The notes under the pieces were generated by a model, which made no database searches, was not told where the DNA came from, and saw only the letters and a list, made by a program, of their open reading frames with translations. The position numbers were made by a program, and so were the translations under genes. DNA of 64,000 nt from Combretum micranthum (Eukaryota; Streptophyta; Magnoliopsida; Myrtales; Combretaceae): the NCBI GenBank assembly GCA_024138025.1, contig JAMXBD010000368.1:496001-560000 (forward strand). Direction: 5' to 3'. Shown here piece after piece: positions 11,759 through 23,701 of the stretch. The number at the start of each line of letters is the position of its first letter. Positions within the stretch are counted from its first letter, which is position 1.

Positions 11759-12416
11759 TGTTAATGTAAATGGAGTTGAAATTATAAATATATTATTTAG
11801 GCTGGACTCGTAGCTAGGTGACAAGAATTAACAAGTCGAATTCATTTATTGGGATGACTTATGGAGATTTAGCCTGGTAAGCTTAGAATAGGGATCACTA
11901 GACTAGTCTACTACATCCAACCTCTCTCAAGCAAGCTTATGCACATAGAAGCGTAGCTGTTGGTCTTGGCCAATAATAAGTTTATTCATGATAAGCATGA
12001 CACGAGTCTTGCTTCATCTCATACATTAATCATTGAGATGATCTAACGGTTATTGTCCATCCCAAGTACCTATAAATATTTAGCTCCTCATCTGTATTTT
12101 CAACTTTTGAAGAGAGAAGATGAATAGCATTCTATAAAGGAATCTCTGCTCACATGGATGAACCATGCGACTCAAGTAATTACTACTCAAATTGCTCAAG
12201 AATTGTAAGGCTAACATGCAAGATCTACTTGAGCTTCATTATCTGTCTCTTGTGCATTCGAGACACCAAGATTGCATGGTCCTCCTCTCTGTCATTCTTT
12301 CCAAACCATCCCATCATCAAGTATCATATCTTCATCAACAATTTGAAGTCATGTGCAAGGCATGAGATCTACATGACTCGCACGTGATCACCTTAAGAAG
12401 AACCTTGAGTCTATAT
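11759..12416 (+). repeat. 5' LTR of the intron-3 element
   Basis: It starts near TGTTAATGTAAATGGAG and ends near CTTGAGTCTATA. TATAAATA at 12071 is a likely core promoter. It aligns along its length to 19294-19947. The frame at 12154-12387 lies inside the LTR and has no recognisable product. Confidence 0.65.
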
Positions 12417-12418
12417 TT

Positions 12419-12438
12419 TGGCAACGTCGCTAAGGGCC
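12419..12438 (+). promoter_or_regulatory. Degenerate primer-binding site
   Basis: TGGCAACGTCGCTAAGGGCC directly follows the 5' LTR. It resembles the tRNA-Asp-type site used by Athila-group elements (TGGCGCCGTTGCC) with several changes. It supports + orientation. Confidence 0.45.
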
Positions 12439-12639
12439 AAGGAATTTGACACTTATGGTACCTTTAAGAAGAAAGCCAAGTAACTTTGATGATAGCATGA
12501 GTCAAGATGTTAACAACACTGACCCCAATCGACACTAAAGATACTAATTCTAATGTCAACATTAACCTTACTATTGACACATAAGGCGCTACTCCTAACA
12601 ATGCACAAATAATGCATGTCATACAAAAGAACCATGCAT

Positions 12640-14021
12640 AGGTGATGCAAACAATACAGGAGAACCCTAGGGTCTTGAACCAATTCTTAGCTACTTTCAC
12701 TAACTTTTTACCAAGGATGGTTGCCAATGCTACCACATTCCAAGGTGTAGTCTCACCAGGCTCTACCTCTACCACGCAACAAAGTATACCCTCCTTATCT
12801 CAACAAGATATCACTCCTACCATTCAAGCACATATGCCTCAACGGGTAAATGTGTAAATGCTACCACCACGAGTTACAATTAAGCTGCAACTTGCATCTA
12901 AGGCAAATAATGTAAGAATCCAACTTGGGAGGACCTTATCTTCACTTGTTCCTTCTTACAGCATTCTAAGTGAGACTGTACCCCACACCTCCTACCCACC
13001 TAATCTCGATCTTGCTCATGGACCAGCTACACTAGCTTTTCCAATTGCACTAACTATACCTATGGTATTCACATCAAGGGATTTTTTTTTTTTTATGATA
13101 AAGGAAGGCTTAGATGTATATTTGAAATAAATTTAAGCTATTTTTTTCATTTTTGTAGGGGTAGTGGATTTGAAACTTTCATACCACCATCACATTGCTA
13201 TGGAGTCCTACTTAAAGGAATATGTAAGTCCTAAGGTTATGTTAATTTAATGACAAGAAAGGTAGTGCTAAGGAACACATACTAAAATTTTTTAAGACAT
13301 TAGAAGTATACAAATTCAATGAAGATTTGAAGTTATAGGAATTTTCTAAATCTTTTACTTATAAGACATGCACTTGGTATGTCAATCTCCCTCTAAGGTC
13401 GATTGACTCATGAGAGACAATGTGTAAGTTCTTCTTAGAAATATTCTTCTCTATGCAAGAGGGTAACTATCATTGATATCAGGCGAGTCATACATAAGCA
13501 TAAAGAAGATCTCATGGAATATGTTGAGCACTTTAGAGATTGCTCCCTAGATATCTAAGATATATGTGATGAAGAAGGAACTAGTAAAGATATGCATACA
13601 AGGAATGTATACTGAATATGTTATCTATTTAGAAAACCTTAGTTTGTATACTTTTGTAGCATTATTGGGGAAAATGCGAAGGATGAGTAGCTCTATCACA
13701 AAGAAACAATGAGAAGATGGGAGATATGATAAGCGATGTGCATTCATTAGTACGACTTAATAAAAGAGGCCTACATGCAACAAGAAGTGAGTCGGTGAAG
13801 AGCTCCATAGGGGTATCACGATTGCCACCTTTCCCATGCCTACTAAGTAATTTATTTGTTATTCTCAATCGTTGGCACCAAGATGAGAACACTAAATTCA
13901 CAAGAGTTGAATGCCAACCCACAGCTAATGAAAGAAGAGATCTTAACTATTGATGGTTTCATAAAACGGAGGACCACTTTACTAAAGATTGTTCAAGCCT
14001 AAAAGAAAAATCTAACAAATA
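12640..14021 (+). pseudogene. Gag polyprotein remnant (Ty3/gypsy, TAT/Athila group)
   Basis: Fragments of a gag protein in shifting frames. At about 12642-12857 a linker-like part reads NQFLATFTNFLPRMVANATT. At about 13310-13440 EFSKSFTYKTCTWYVNLPL matches the retrotransposon gag core, which typically has a similar tryptophan box. At about 13590-13690 GMYTEYVIYLENLSLYTFVA and a following LLGKMRRMSS match the end of that domain. At 13954-14021 WFHKTEDHFTKDCSSLKEK is a zinc-knuckle remnant missing its first Cys. Stops and shifts between the pieces make it non-functional. Confidence 0.6.
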
Positions 14022-14224
14022 GGTTCAAAGTAGAGAGTTTATCATTGAAGAAGAAACCTACTTCCAACTCATAATGTCTAAGTATTGGCATAGGTATCTT
14101 TTGATAGAGATTAATGATTCATTAGATACTGAAAAGAATAAACCTTATTTATCTTTGTTAAACATAATCATTTAGTGATATAATTTATTTTTCATTATTA
14201 TTTTCTTATGATCATTTGTTTCCT

Positions 14225-14690
14225 TTAAGCTCAAGCAATGCCCTGGCATAATGACTTCCATGCTCAAGTCTAGGCAATGCACTAACACCATCTCGACTTT
14301 CATACCTTAAGCTCAAGCAACACCTTTGGATCATAAAATCAACACCTTAAGTTGATGCAATGCCTTAGCACTATCATGGCCTCTTCGCTTAAGACCAAGC
14401 AATGTATAGTATCCTGGCTTCAATCCCTTAAGGCTAGACAAAGCCTTGGGACCATCACGACTTTTGTACCTTAAGCCTAGGAGATGCCTTAACATCTCAG
14501 CTTTATGGCTAAAGCCTAGGCAATGTCCTTAAATCTCAAATTTTGTCCATTAAAGCCTAGTGATGCCTTAGCATCATGACTTCCATGCCCAAGAGCCTAG
14601 CTATTACCTTAGCATCTCAACTCCTAAAACCTTAAGCCTAGGCAATTCCATAGCATTATGACTTCCACACCTTAAGATTAATGATAAATG
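14225..14690. repeat. Degenerate tandem repeat inside the intron-3 element
   Basis: The phrases CCTTAAGCCTAGGCAATG and CCTTAGCATCATGACTTCCA recur about eight times with a spacing of roughly 45-60 bp and many changes. No coding function. Confidence 0.6.
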
Positions 14691-15709
14691 TGTAGGCCTA
14701 GATGTTCCAATAAGAAATGATAACACGTCATACTACCATCTTACTTGCATTTACATGCACACAAGCGAGTAGAGGTGATGATGATGCTTTAAACTCTAGC
14801 TTGCTTCAGCTGGTTCATGCACTTTAACTTATCAATGACATAGTCTACCTAAGCACTCTAATGGAAAGTGTATAATAGAAAAAGAGGCAACTCCATTTGC
14901 TCATTCTTGGAAAGTAATAGTGAATCTCCCTTTATGGTGCTCATAAAACCAGTACACAACTTAAGCTAAATTGTTTGAGCCTACCATCAACTGGGGTCAT
15001 GCACAACTCTCTTCTCTCAATCTAGAAGCATATATTGGCTCCCCCTTTGACCATGCCCTTAAAATCAACATGCAACTTCGGCTTAATTATCAAAACTCAC
15101 TATTAGTTAAGGTTGTCATGCACAGCTTAAGGTGGGAGTTAAGGTATCTTCACAGATGATATCATCCACTTACTAGTCATAGGGATACTGGATTTGTGGT
15201 AGATTGTCTTCTTAGCATGTCAAAAAGTCCTACTAGATAATTTCAATACTTTAAGTTAGATTATGCTTCACATCCTTTAGCTTGAAGGCTTTTACACTTT
15301 GAGCCTATCTATTGTTTGCATTTCTTTACCTAGTGATTTCAATATCTTCAAATTGGCTATTCTTCCTCTTCTTCTACCTTGAGCTTCAATACTTTAGGAT
15401 TAGGTATTTATTGCTTCCTGTTGGTGTCCCCAAAATTTGTACGTAGCTTAGGATCAATAAATTGAAGCTGACCATCAGCTAAGGACGTCATGCATATCTT
15501 ATAACGCTTCGCCTTCATCAATGGTTGTTGAACATAGCCTGAGGCTAGAAGCCTTGTCCTAAAAGGTGTCCTTAGAAATAGTGTCATCTTCCTAATGGTC
15601 TTGGAGGTGCTAAATCTATGTCAAGTTATCGTCTTGGTGCACCAGTAAGTCAAACGATTTAATGACTTCAACACCTAATGCTTGCTTACTCTTGCTTTCT
15701 TATTTCTAA
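14691..15709 (+). other. Non-coding interior of the intron-3 element
   Basis: About 1 kb with no frame longer than 62 codons and no domain I recognise. Loosely repeated CT-rich phrases such as TTCAATACTTTAAG and TTAGCTTGAAGGC continue the repetitive character of the interior. Confidence 0.5.
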
Positions 15710-17660
15710 TGTAACGCCCTAAGTTGTAGGCATTATAGCTCGATACGTATCATTCCCTTATTAAGAACACACTAAGGATATAATACACTATACCACAATT
15801 ATAATGAATTTAGTCACCACAACTCACATTTTGGTTTGCTTGAAAACATTCCATAAAAATAATCTCTTTTGTTTATGAACTAACAAAAAATCCAAATTAA
15901 CATGTCACCAAATAAATAAAAGCCTAACAAACTAGTCCATAAGATTTTCAACAACTAATAACAATCAAACATAAAATCCATAAAGTCTTCCATATCTCTC
16001 CACTAGATCCAACGCTCTAGATCTATGAGCCATCAGCAGGATAATCAAGTCTATTATCACCATCCCCATGATCTACATATAAATCATACCCAAATAGATC
16101 ATAAACAGCATCATCTTCACCTAGACCTGAAAAATTAAAAGAATGAGCGAAAATGCCCAGTACGCCATACCACAAAAAAATACGCATGAACATGTCAACA
16201 TAATTCACGTATATTCCTAAGTTAATGCAACAGACACAAATTATTATCTTTGATTAGTGAGACAAAGAGCACAGTTTAGAACCATATGCTTCTAGTCCTA
16301 AACCTAGAGTAACTCATGACCCCGATTCACTTTCTTTATAAAATAGTTATATATAATATATTGATGTTGGGTACTCCCCACCCATCGTTGTGTTCCGCCA
16401 TACGACTAAAACAACTCCTAATCTACTGGAATCATTTCCAAGTGCAACTCCATTAGGGATAACGACATAAGGATCATTAGGACGCCTCGTTAGTATCACA
16501 CTCTGCGTATTCTTTACTAACCAAAGCCATGCACATACAACACTCTTTAAAATTTATATATTGGATAAGATTTTGTCAAATTATTTTTCTAAACCAACAC
16601 GCACAAGCAATAGGCAAGGTAAGGTCGTACTTGGTATTGCTTCCAACTCAAATTCACCAACAAAACTTCTTAAAGAAAGGAACCCTAATCTCTCATATAT
16701 CCCTGATCAACAATAATACAAAATTAAACCCTAATTCCTTAATTGCATAATCTTGCTAAAAGAATATATAACCTTAAATTTGTGAAAAGTAATTAACACA
16801 CATGTCTCCTTTGTTTACAATTCAAAGAAATCATCCAACACAACTTTCTACAAAACCTCCTAATCTCTCCACAACTTCCTTCAATACATATACGCAAAGT
16901 CTCCAATTAACAATTCAAAATACAACAATAGATGAATTTTTTTGAACAACAATATAGAATGGATTCTTAAGTACCTAGAACTTATAGATCTAAAAAAGAT
17001 GGAATAAGAATCCTAATCCATAATTCTCCTGGATAAATTGAAATCATAAACCTATAATCCTCAAATCATAAGAATTATAAAACCCTAAGAAAGATATTAC
17101 CTTTGGCCTTTGAATAAGAGTCTCCTAGATTTCCAATCACTCTAGGGTTTCGCCACAACTCTTGGATTTCCTTCAATTTGTAGAACAACTCGTATTAGAA
17201 AGATAAAAAAAAAAAAAAACAATGATTGAAAAAGACTAGAGAAAGACCTACTTACCTAAGGTTATGCTGAGGAAAATGTGTGACAAGGTCGTGGGGTCTA
17301 TGGTCTATTTATAGAGAGGGTTGGCTTTGGAAAAACGCAACCCTAGCTAAGGAAAAACGCCATTGTAGCAGCGGCCTTCCTTGCTACGCCGACGGCCATC
17401 ATGCCTGCGTAAGTCCAATTTCCTTAGCAAAAATTCGAAACTTCAACGCCAAAGCTTAGGCCGTCGTCTATTATATTTAGGCCGAAGGCTTAGAAGTCAA
17501 AGCTGGCAGCTTAGATACCGACCTAAGTTAAATTCGTCCAATCATTCGCCCATGACTTCCTCATGACCAAATTCATCTGTTCAAAGACAAAAATACCTTT
17601 TTATATATCACTATATTACAATTCTACCATTCATTATAAACTATTTATTTATAATTTACA
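15710..17660. mobile_element. Solo LTR, 1951 bp, with TCTAA target duplication
   Basis: It starts TGTAACGCCC and ends AATTTACA, flanked by an exact TCTAA at 15705-15709 and 17661-17665. Nothing retroviral is left between, so it is a solo LTR nested in the intron-3 element. On the minus strand an acceptor-like TTTTTCAG at 16127 precedes an acidic frame ending at 16023 (DDAVYDLFGYDLYVD part), as in the long LTRs farther right. A TATA-like CTATTTATAGAG on the + strand at about 17304 would argue for the other direction, so orientation stays open. Confidence 0.8.
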
Positions 17661-17845
17661 TCTAATAACTTCGAAGTTTTAAGCTTGATTACTCTTAATC
17701 TCTCTTGGTCACCTTATACTTAGCAACTTCAAAGTTTTGAGCTTGATTACTCTTCGTCTCTCTCTACTTTGCTGCTTTAGTTCTTGAGACTTGGTTACCC
17801 TTTGTCTCTTTCTGCTTGGCAACTTCAGTGCTTTGACTTTAACAA
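17661..17845. repeat. Tandem repeat, about 75-bp unit
   Basis: CAACTTCAAAGTTTTGAGC and GATTACTCTTCGTCTCTCTC recur about three times in modified form. It resumes the retrotransposon interior right after the solo LTR. Confidence 0.55.
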
Positions 17846-19293
17846 TGCATCATCTCTTTTTCCATTAGCCTGTGATGTTTCTTTACCACTTCAATTAACA
17901 ATTGAGATTGACTAGAAGCAATAGTAATCACAAAATAATGACTATAAAGAAAAGAAAGAAGATTTGCTATTGAATTGTTATCAAAAGAAGTAGTGAAGTA
18001 GGTTTCAATTGAATTACCAACCACACATTCAAATTATTGAAACAGAGAAAAATGAGTTTTCTAAATATATGGAGAGCGTTGAATGATTATTTCACCAATA
18101 ACAAAGAACTCATGCAATATGCCAAATTTGCACAACCTAGAAAGTTATAACATTTTCTATTCAATGTGGAAGGGATATCATGACCATACATAGGATAGAC
18201 GACATATTAAAGCAAATAAACCCAAGCGTGAAAAATAGTGAGATCAACACCCATCACATGACAATCAAAGATATTGGGAGAATTCAAGAAAATAGAAGCG
18301 TGTTTCAAGGCATGCTTAGGTTAATTAAAAGAAAAATACAATTTTAAAATTATGGGTAAAATATACTCCAAAGCACATCTTTTATAGGAGTGATGAAAAT
18401 AAAAGCACACTGGTGACCTTTTGCATTGAGTTAAAGATTATTCAGCCCAAGATCATGCCATGTCGTTAGATTAGTGGCTATCTCAACATAGGTTACACCA
18501 CTAATGTTTGAGAAATTATAATAAAATATATTTTTTAAAGAAAAAGGGAAGTCACACAATTTTATGACATGAATTCTTTTCATAATCTGATACTTGAAGC
18601 AGCATCTATCAAAGATTATCAAGGATTATTATACTATCTTTTATAGATTTGCTTTACTCATGGATATTCATTTACATTTGGAGCGGGTTTGAGAAATGAC
18701 TCATTTTGGAGGTGTTAAACGGCTTATTGGGCATGTCTTTGAATCATTAAAGACTCAATTTTTTGGATAAATTTTTAGAAAACTTATTGAAAATCACAAT
18801 GAGCTATGACATTTTGACCTTGTAAGGTGAGGCTTCACCACACTTCGTTTTGTCGAAAATCATGTTTCCTTTTGAGCATGTCTACGCACAACATTTGAAT
18901 TCCCTGATTCATCTTGGCAGATCAAACTAGAAAATTAGCCAGAATCATGTATAGAAAACTAGCTTGCTGATGTTGTGAGACAAATCATTTACAAGATTTA
19001 TTCACTACGTAGACAAGCCTCTAGAGGCCAGATCATTTAGTGGAGCTTGTGGCAACGAGCACAGCCGAAGCAGTGTTGTGAATTTGTCCTATGATACGAT
19101 TATATGCAATAGAGCAAGTTGCAATGATGGTGCTTAGCCTTTACTCAATGATTTATCTACAAAGCGTAAAGCCTCTAACTTAGTGAGAGAACTTGGTAGC
19201 AGTAGCATTGTTTTTTATGGTTTGCATGCATTGAGTATCGACCATGTTATGCATCAGTAAACCAATGCCCAAAATACTCCATCAAAAGAATAT
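17846..19293 (+). other. Non-coding interior of the intron-3 element
   Basis: About 1.4 kb between the tandem repeat and the 3' LTR. Frames are all below 65 codons and I recognise no product. No clear polypurine tract precedes the LTR. Confidence 0.45.
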
Positions 19294-19947
19294 TAGTTAA
19301 GAGGTAAAGTATAAAGGGAGTTAAAAATATATTAATACTATTCGAGCTTGACTTACAAGCTATGTAATAAGGTCTAACGAAATCGTTTCATTTATTGGAT
19401 GGCTTAAAGAGATTTGACTTAATCAACTTGAAGAGGGATTGTTAAATCGGTCCACTGTATCTAACCTTCTCAAGTAGGCTCATGCACAGAAGTGTGGTTA
19501 TTAGTCCTAGGCTATGGTATGCCTATTCATGATAAGCATGACATGAATCTTGCCTCTTCACATTCGTCAATCACTGAGATGATTGATGGTTGCTATCCGC
19601 TCAAGTGCCTATAGATATTCAGTCACTCCTCTTTCCAACTTTAAAAGAGAGAAGACAAATAATATTCCATAGAGGAATCTCTACTCACAAGGATCAAATA
19701 CGAAACTTATGCAATCATTACTCTCATTATTAAAGAATAGTGAGGTTAACATGCAAGATCTACTAAGCTCCCTTGTTTGTCACTTGTGCATTTGAGACCA
19801 AAATTTTTTATTCCTTCTCCCCATTATTCTCTCCAAGACATCCATCATTAAGTGTCATGTCCTCATTAACACTCCAAAGTTACATATAAGGCACAAGATT
19901 TATGTGATGCATGAGTGACCACCTTACGAAGAACCTTGCATCTATAG
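19294..19947 (+). repeat. 3' LTR of the intron-3 element
   Basis: It aligns to 11759-12416, for example GATAAGCATGACATGAATCT, CCTATAGATATTCAG (the mutated TATA region) and ACCTTACGAAGAACCTTGC. It differs from the 5' copy in a large share of positions, consistent with an old insertion. Confidence 0.65.
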
Positions 19948-20397
19948 TTAATTACTATAAGTCACTAGGGATATTAATGGAGACTAGTTGATGCTAAAAC
20001 ACGCATATAAAGGATTCAAAATGACCAATCTATATAATAAGCATATAACCCTTAAAAGACTTATTTATTACCAAGAGGATGAAATTGAATTTTAATACCA
20101 ACATAAAGATTTGTATTGTAATTTCTTATAAAATACTGAGCCTTATGTTTAAATTGAAAAAATAGGCTCTATAAGATAAAAAGCCCTTTAAGATATATGA
20201 TAGATTTTAAATTTTATCCTATCTAATAGTGATATAAAAATCTTTTTGCAAAACTAAATATAAAAATGTTGATAACCATCTTTTATCTTTTAAAAAAGCA
20301 CACTGCAAATATAGTACTGTAGAATCATTCTTGTTGGCCCAATGACTAAACATTGTCATTTTCAACTCACATACTACTTATTCCATTATATCTTCAG
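19948..20397 (+). other. CRK intron 3, segment after the retrotransposon
   Basis: AT-rich intronic DNA ending with the acceptor TATCTTCAG at 20397. Nothing else is visible. Confidence 0.6.
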
Positions 20398-20608
20398 GGT
20401 AAGCTTTTTAATGGAGAAGAAATTGCAGTGAAAAGATTGTCAAGAAATTCTGGACAAGGAGAGATAGAATTCAAGAACGAAGTTAAATTACTTGCTAGGT
20501 TGCAACATAGAAACCTAGTCAAACTTCAAGGCTTTTGTTTGGATGGAATAGAGAAACTACTCATTTATGAGTTTGTACCAAACTCAAGTTTAGATCACTT
20601 CATATTTA
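20398..20608 (+). CDS. CRK exon 4: kinase N-lobe
   Basis: It opens [20 protein letters not shown] with the ATP-anchoring lysine in AVK, has the helix C region ([20 protein letters not shown]) and ends at NSSLDHFIF. The donor is TTTA|GTAAGT. Exon size and phase match the same exon in other CRKs. Confidence 0.93.
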
Positions 20609-20661
20609 GTAAGTCATTTACTTACAATTTAATGCTTATAGTTTTGCTTATTTTTCTTTGA

Positions 20662-20954
<293 letters not shown>

Positions 20955-21082
20955 GTAAGTGCAAGATAGTCTATATTAATATTGCAACCCCCACCCTCTT
21001 CTTTTTTCCCTATAACCCCATATATTTATTTTCTTATTATAATGGAAAAGGACTCACAAAATTTGTATATTTTCTAACACAG

Positions 21083-21233
21083 TGGATACATGGCGCCGGA
21101 GTATGCTATGCATGGAAATTTTTCACTCAAATCAGATGTCTTTAGCTTTGGCGTATTGGTTTTAGAGATTTTAAGTGGTCAAAGAAATAATTGCTTTCAC
21201 CAAGGAGAAATTGTAGATAACCTTCTAAGTTAT
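21083..21233 (+). CDS. CRK exon 6: activation segment end and subdomain IX
   Basis: It begins [20 protein letters not shown] with the APE motif and the conserved Asp of subdomain IX, then [16 protein letters not shown]. The donor AGTTAT|GTAAGT leaves phase 0. Confidence 0.92.
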
Positions 21234-21316
21234 GTAAGTATGTCTAACCATAAAGTGGAAATGCGATTCGCTCTTACAACTCTTTTTATAACATATTTTT
21301 ATTTAAATCATTATAG

Positions 21317-21663
21317 GCATGGAGAAATTGGAGAGAAAAATCAATAACAAATGTCATTGATCCTATTTTGAATCCTGGATCAATAGCTGAAATGGCACGA
21401 TGTATCCATATCGGTTTACTATGCGTTCAAGAAAACGCAATGATAGACCTAGCATGGCTTCAGTGGTTCTCATGCTCAATAGTTATTCAACAACTCTTGC
21501 AATACCATGTCAACCAGCATTTTTCATGCATAATAACATTGAATTTGATTTGCATGCAACACAGGAACATACTTCAAGAGAGTTAGATATGCATCAATCG
21601 AAGATCGAAATGGGAAACTTATCTAAGAATGATGTTTCTATCACAGAATTATATCCACGATAG
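21317..21663 (+). CDS. CRK exon 7: kinase C-lobe, with frameshift
   Basis: It starts [18 protein letters not shown] and reads to GLLCVQENA at 21439. The expected continuation ([18 protein letters not shown] through [11 protein letters not shown] at 21661-21663) is in the next frame. At 21440-21441 there are two bases where the family has a full codon, usually for Thr. The unshifted frame adds about 49 unrelated residues and stops at 21586. Both halves keep clear CRK identity, so the break is recent or artefactual. Confidence 0.88.
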
Positions 21664-21847
21664 TTTTCTCCAAAGCTCTCTCAGAATAATTCTATGAATT
21701 AATTATACAATGTTTTTTTAAATTCTTACGATTTTTTCTTTTTCATTTTCCCTTTCTGATCTTGTATTATTTTCCACTTCATAACTTGTAAGCTACTTAA
21801 TGAACTCTTTTTCTTTATTTTGCAAATAGGTTGGAAGACAATTGATT
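21664..21847 (+). other. CRK 3' flank
   Basis: AT-rich, with a T-rich stretch at about 21710-21750. There is no unambiguous AATAAA signal. The neighbouring retroelement LTR begins near 21848, so the 3' UTR is short or runs into it. Confidence 0.45.
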
Positions 21848-23111
21848 TGTGTGATCACCAAGCTTAAAATTTATAAATCCTATTAATCCTAGATACACAC
21901 AAAGGCAAAGCACCCATCATGTAATATAGAAATTAACTTGGATGTCATCCTAAGGATCTATGCGCAACTACTAGTACTAACCTTTTGACTACTATTTAGC
22001 CTAGATTATCAAAGTGATTATGCTAATTCTAATGATTAATTAAAATAATGATTAATAAACCCTAACTAATAATATGAGTGATTTTCTTGGTTTTAAATTC
22101 AATTTACAACAATGACCCTAGCCTTGATCCACGCTAGCTCTTTTTATCCTTAAAATGTAATTTAAATTGAATAAATCTTTATCTTAAACTATCGGTTTAC
22201 ATAAATAGATTAATTACTCTCGTCAAGTCAGTTAACCCCTAATCCTAATTGAAGAAGTGGGAATTTCTTCCTTCACTAATGTCGAATTAGAATCACATAA
22301 AGCTCATGAACCCTAATTGAAGAAAATGAATCTTTAGAGGCAAAAAGTTAGAAAAACCCTATTTATAAGTGAATCACTCATCTTCTTTCCTCATGAGAGA
22401 TTTATTCTATTAATTGAAATCTTCTTTCTAATTAACATAAATCAAGTTTATAATGATTCAGGTCTAAAATCATCATAAACAACAAAATAATTCATGAAGT
22501 AAATTCAAGATCAAAACTTTATTCAATCAAAAGACAAATCTGTACATGGAGCTAGGGTTTCTTAAAACTTAGGACATAACAAATATACTCGTCCATAGAA
22601 AATTCAACAACAATAAACATAAGGGAAGAATTGGGAGAAATCATGATGATAAAACCCTTGTAAAAATGTTTTTTGTGAATCCTTGATGTTATGTAGCAGC
22701 AATTTCCTTTGAAAATCTCTCCAAAATCTATGCTTTAAGATTAACAAATGGAGTATGATGGTACAGTTACTAAAAATAACAGAACAAGACATATATATAC
22801 TATTTTGCACATACACGGCCACTACACGACTTGTGTAGGGAGGTTGTGTATATTGGAACATCCTTAAAAATTAGGCATTCTTTAAATTGTACACTACATG
22901 TAGTACATGACGTGTATCTTAGTCAAATATTCCTGATGTTGTAGTGGCAATTCCAAATTTCATCAAAATCTTTGCTTGTTTCATTGTAAATACTTCAAAA
23001 AGCTCTATTGACCTTATTTAACCCTGAAAATGAATAATCATGCAATAATAGCTTTTTCTTTAATAGATCAACAAAATATCATATAAAATATTATCAATAA
23101 AGCATAATGAT
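21848..23111 (-). repeat. Left LTR (3' LTR) of the Athila-like element
   Basis: From 22210 to 23111 it matches the right-hand copy almost base for base. The part 21848-22209 has no counterpart at the right and may be LTR lost there. The right limit is the end of homology at AATAAAGCATAATGA. On the minus strand a purine-rich stretch (AAGTGCGGAAAGTTTGATAA) precedes it, as expected of a polypurine region. A 17-bp near palindrome lies at 22822-22838. Confidence 0.6.
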
Positions 23112-23701
23112 TAAGGGTCTTAAGAAACTTATCAAACTTTCCGCACTTAACAGTTTGCTTGTCCTCAAGCAAAGAATTAAGCACAAAGAAAATCTATCAT
23201 TAAATATACTAAAAAATTTTATAAGTTTAAAGTTCACAAAATTCATTAATCATTTTAGATCATAGCAATTCACTTTGTACCTACTGCTCAAACCTTCATG
23301 TAAATGTAATTAGGATACTAGAATCAAAATTTTAGGGCTAGTCCAGGTAAGTCAAACTTTACCTTCGCCATTTAACAACACATTCCAAATTCACAAAATA
23401 AAACTAAAGTCAAACAATAGGAAAATAGACCCAGTTACACTTCACAACCCATTAACAAGCATATAAGCCTTTCAACCACTTCTGTAAGCATAATAATCTA
23501 GAGTGAAAGTACTTTGCATCCATCTTTCCCCTGGATTTTCTCTTTTTATTTTAAATCTCTCCAAAAAAATTTTAAGCCTTTAGAGGGAGATGTTTTAGCC
23601 TCCATCTTTTCCTTTTTCCTCTAGATTGGTTTTTGCTCGCTTCTTTTTAGCCTTTTTTTCTTAGGTGTGATTGAATATGAGGTTGGTATAGTCAATAGCA
23701 G
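23112..23701 (-). other. Interior 3' end of the Athila-like element
   Basis: Non-coding. The minus strand carries TTTGCTTGAGGACAAGCAAA at about 23153-23172, a phrase typical of the end of the internal region in plant Athila-type elements. Confidence 0.5.

Larger units (their letters stand above)
11759..19947 (+). mobile_element. Decayed gypsy (Athila/TAT-group) retrotransposon in CRK intron 3
   Basis: Two direct repeats of about 650 bp (11759-12416 and 19294-19947) enclose a 6.9-kb interior. The LTRs share GATAAGCATGACA, GGAATCTCTRCTCAC and AACATGCAAGATCTACT, and the left one has TATAAATA at 12071-12078, placing transcription on the + strand like the host gene. Gag fragments and a zinc-knuckle-like remnant lie at 12640-14021, and no reverse transcriptase or integrase is readable. 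Many stops and divergent LTRs show an old insertion. It carries a nested solo LTR (15710-17660). I could not find a clean target duplication. The element adds about 8 kb to an intron that the CRK transcript must splice. Confidence 0.75.

Noticed and set aside
12154..13130. Frames of 71-103 codons near the 5' LTR of the intron-3 element as separate genes
   Set aside because: They lie in the LTR and gag region of the retrotransposon; the readable parts are gag fragments.
17381..17566. 61-codon Arg-rich frame
   Set aside because: Inside the 1951-bp solo LTR; composition reflects a locally GC-richer patch, with no conserved partner.
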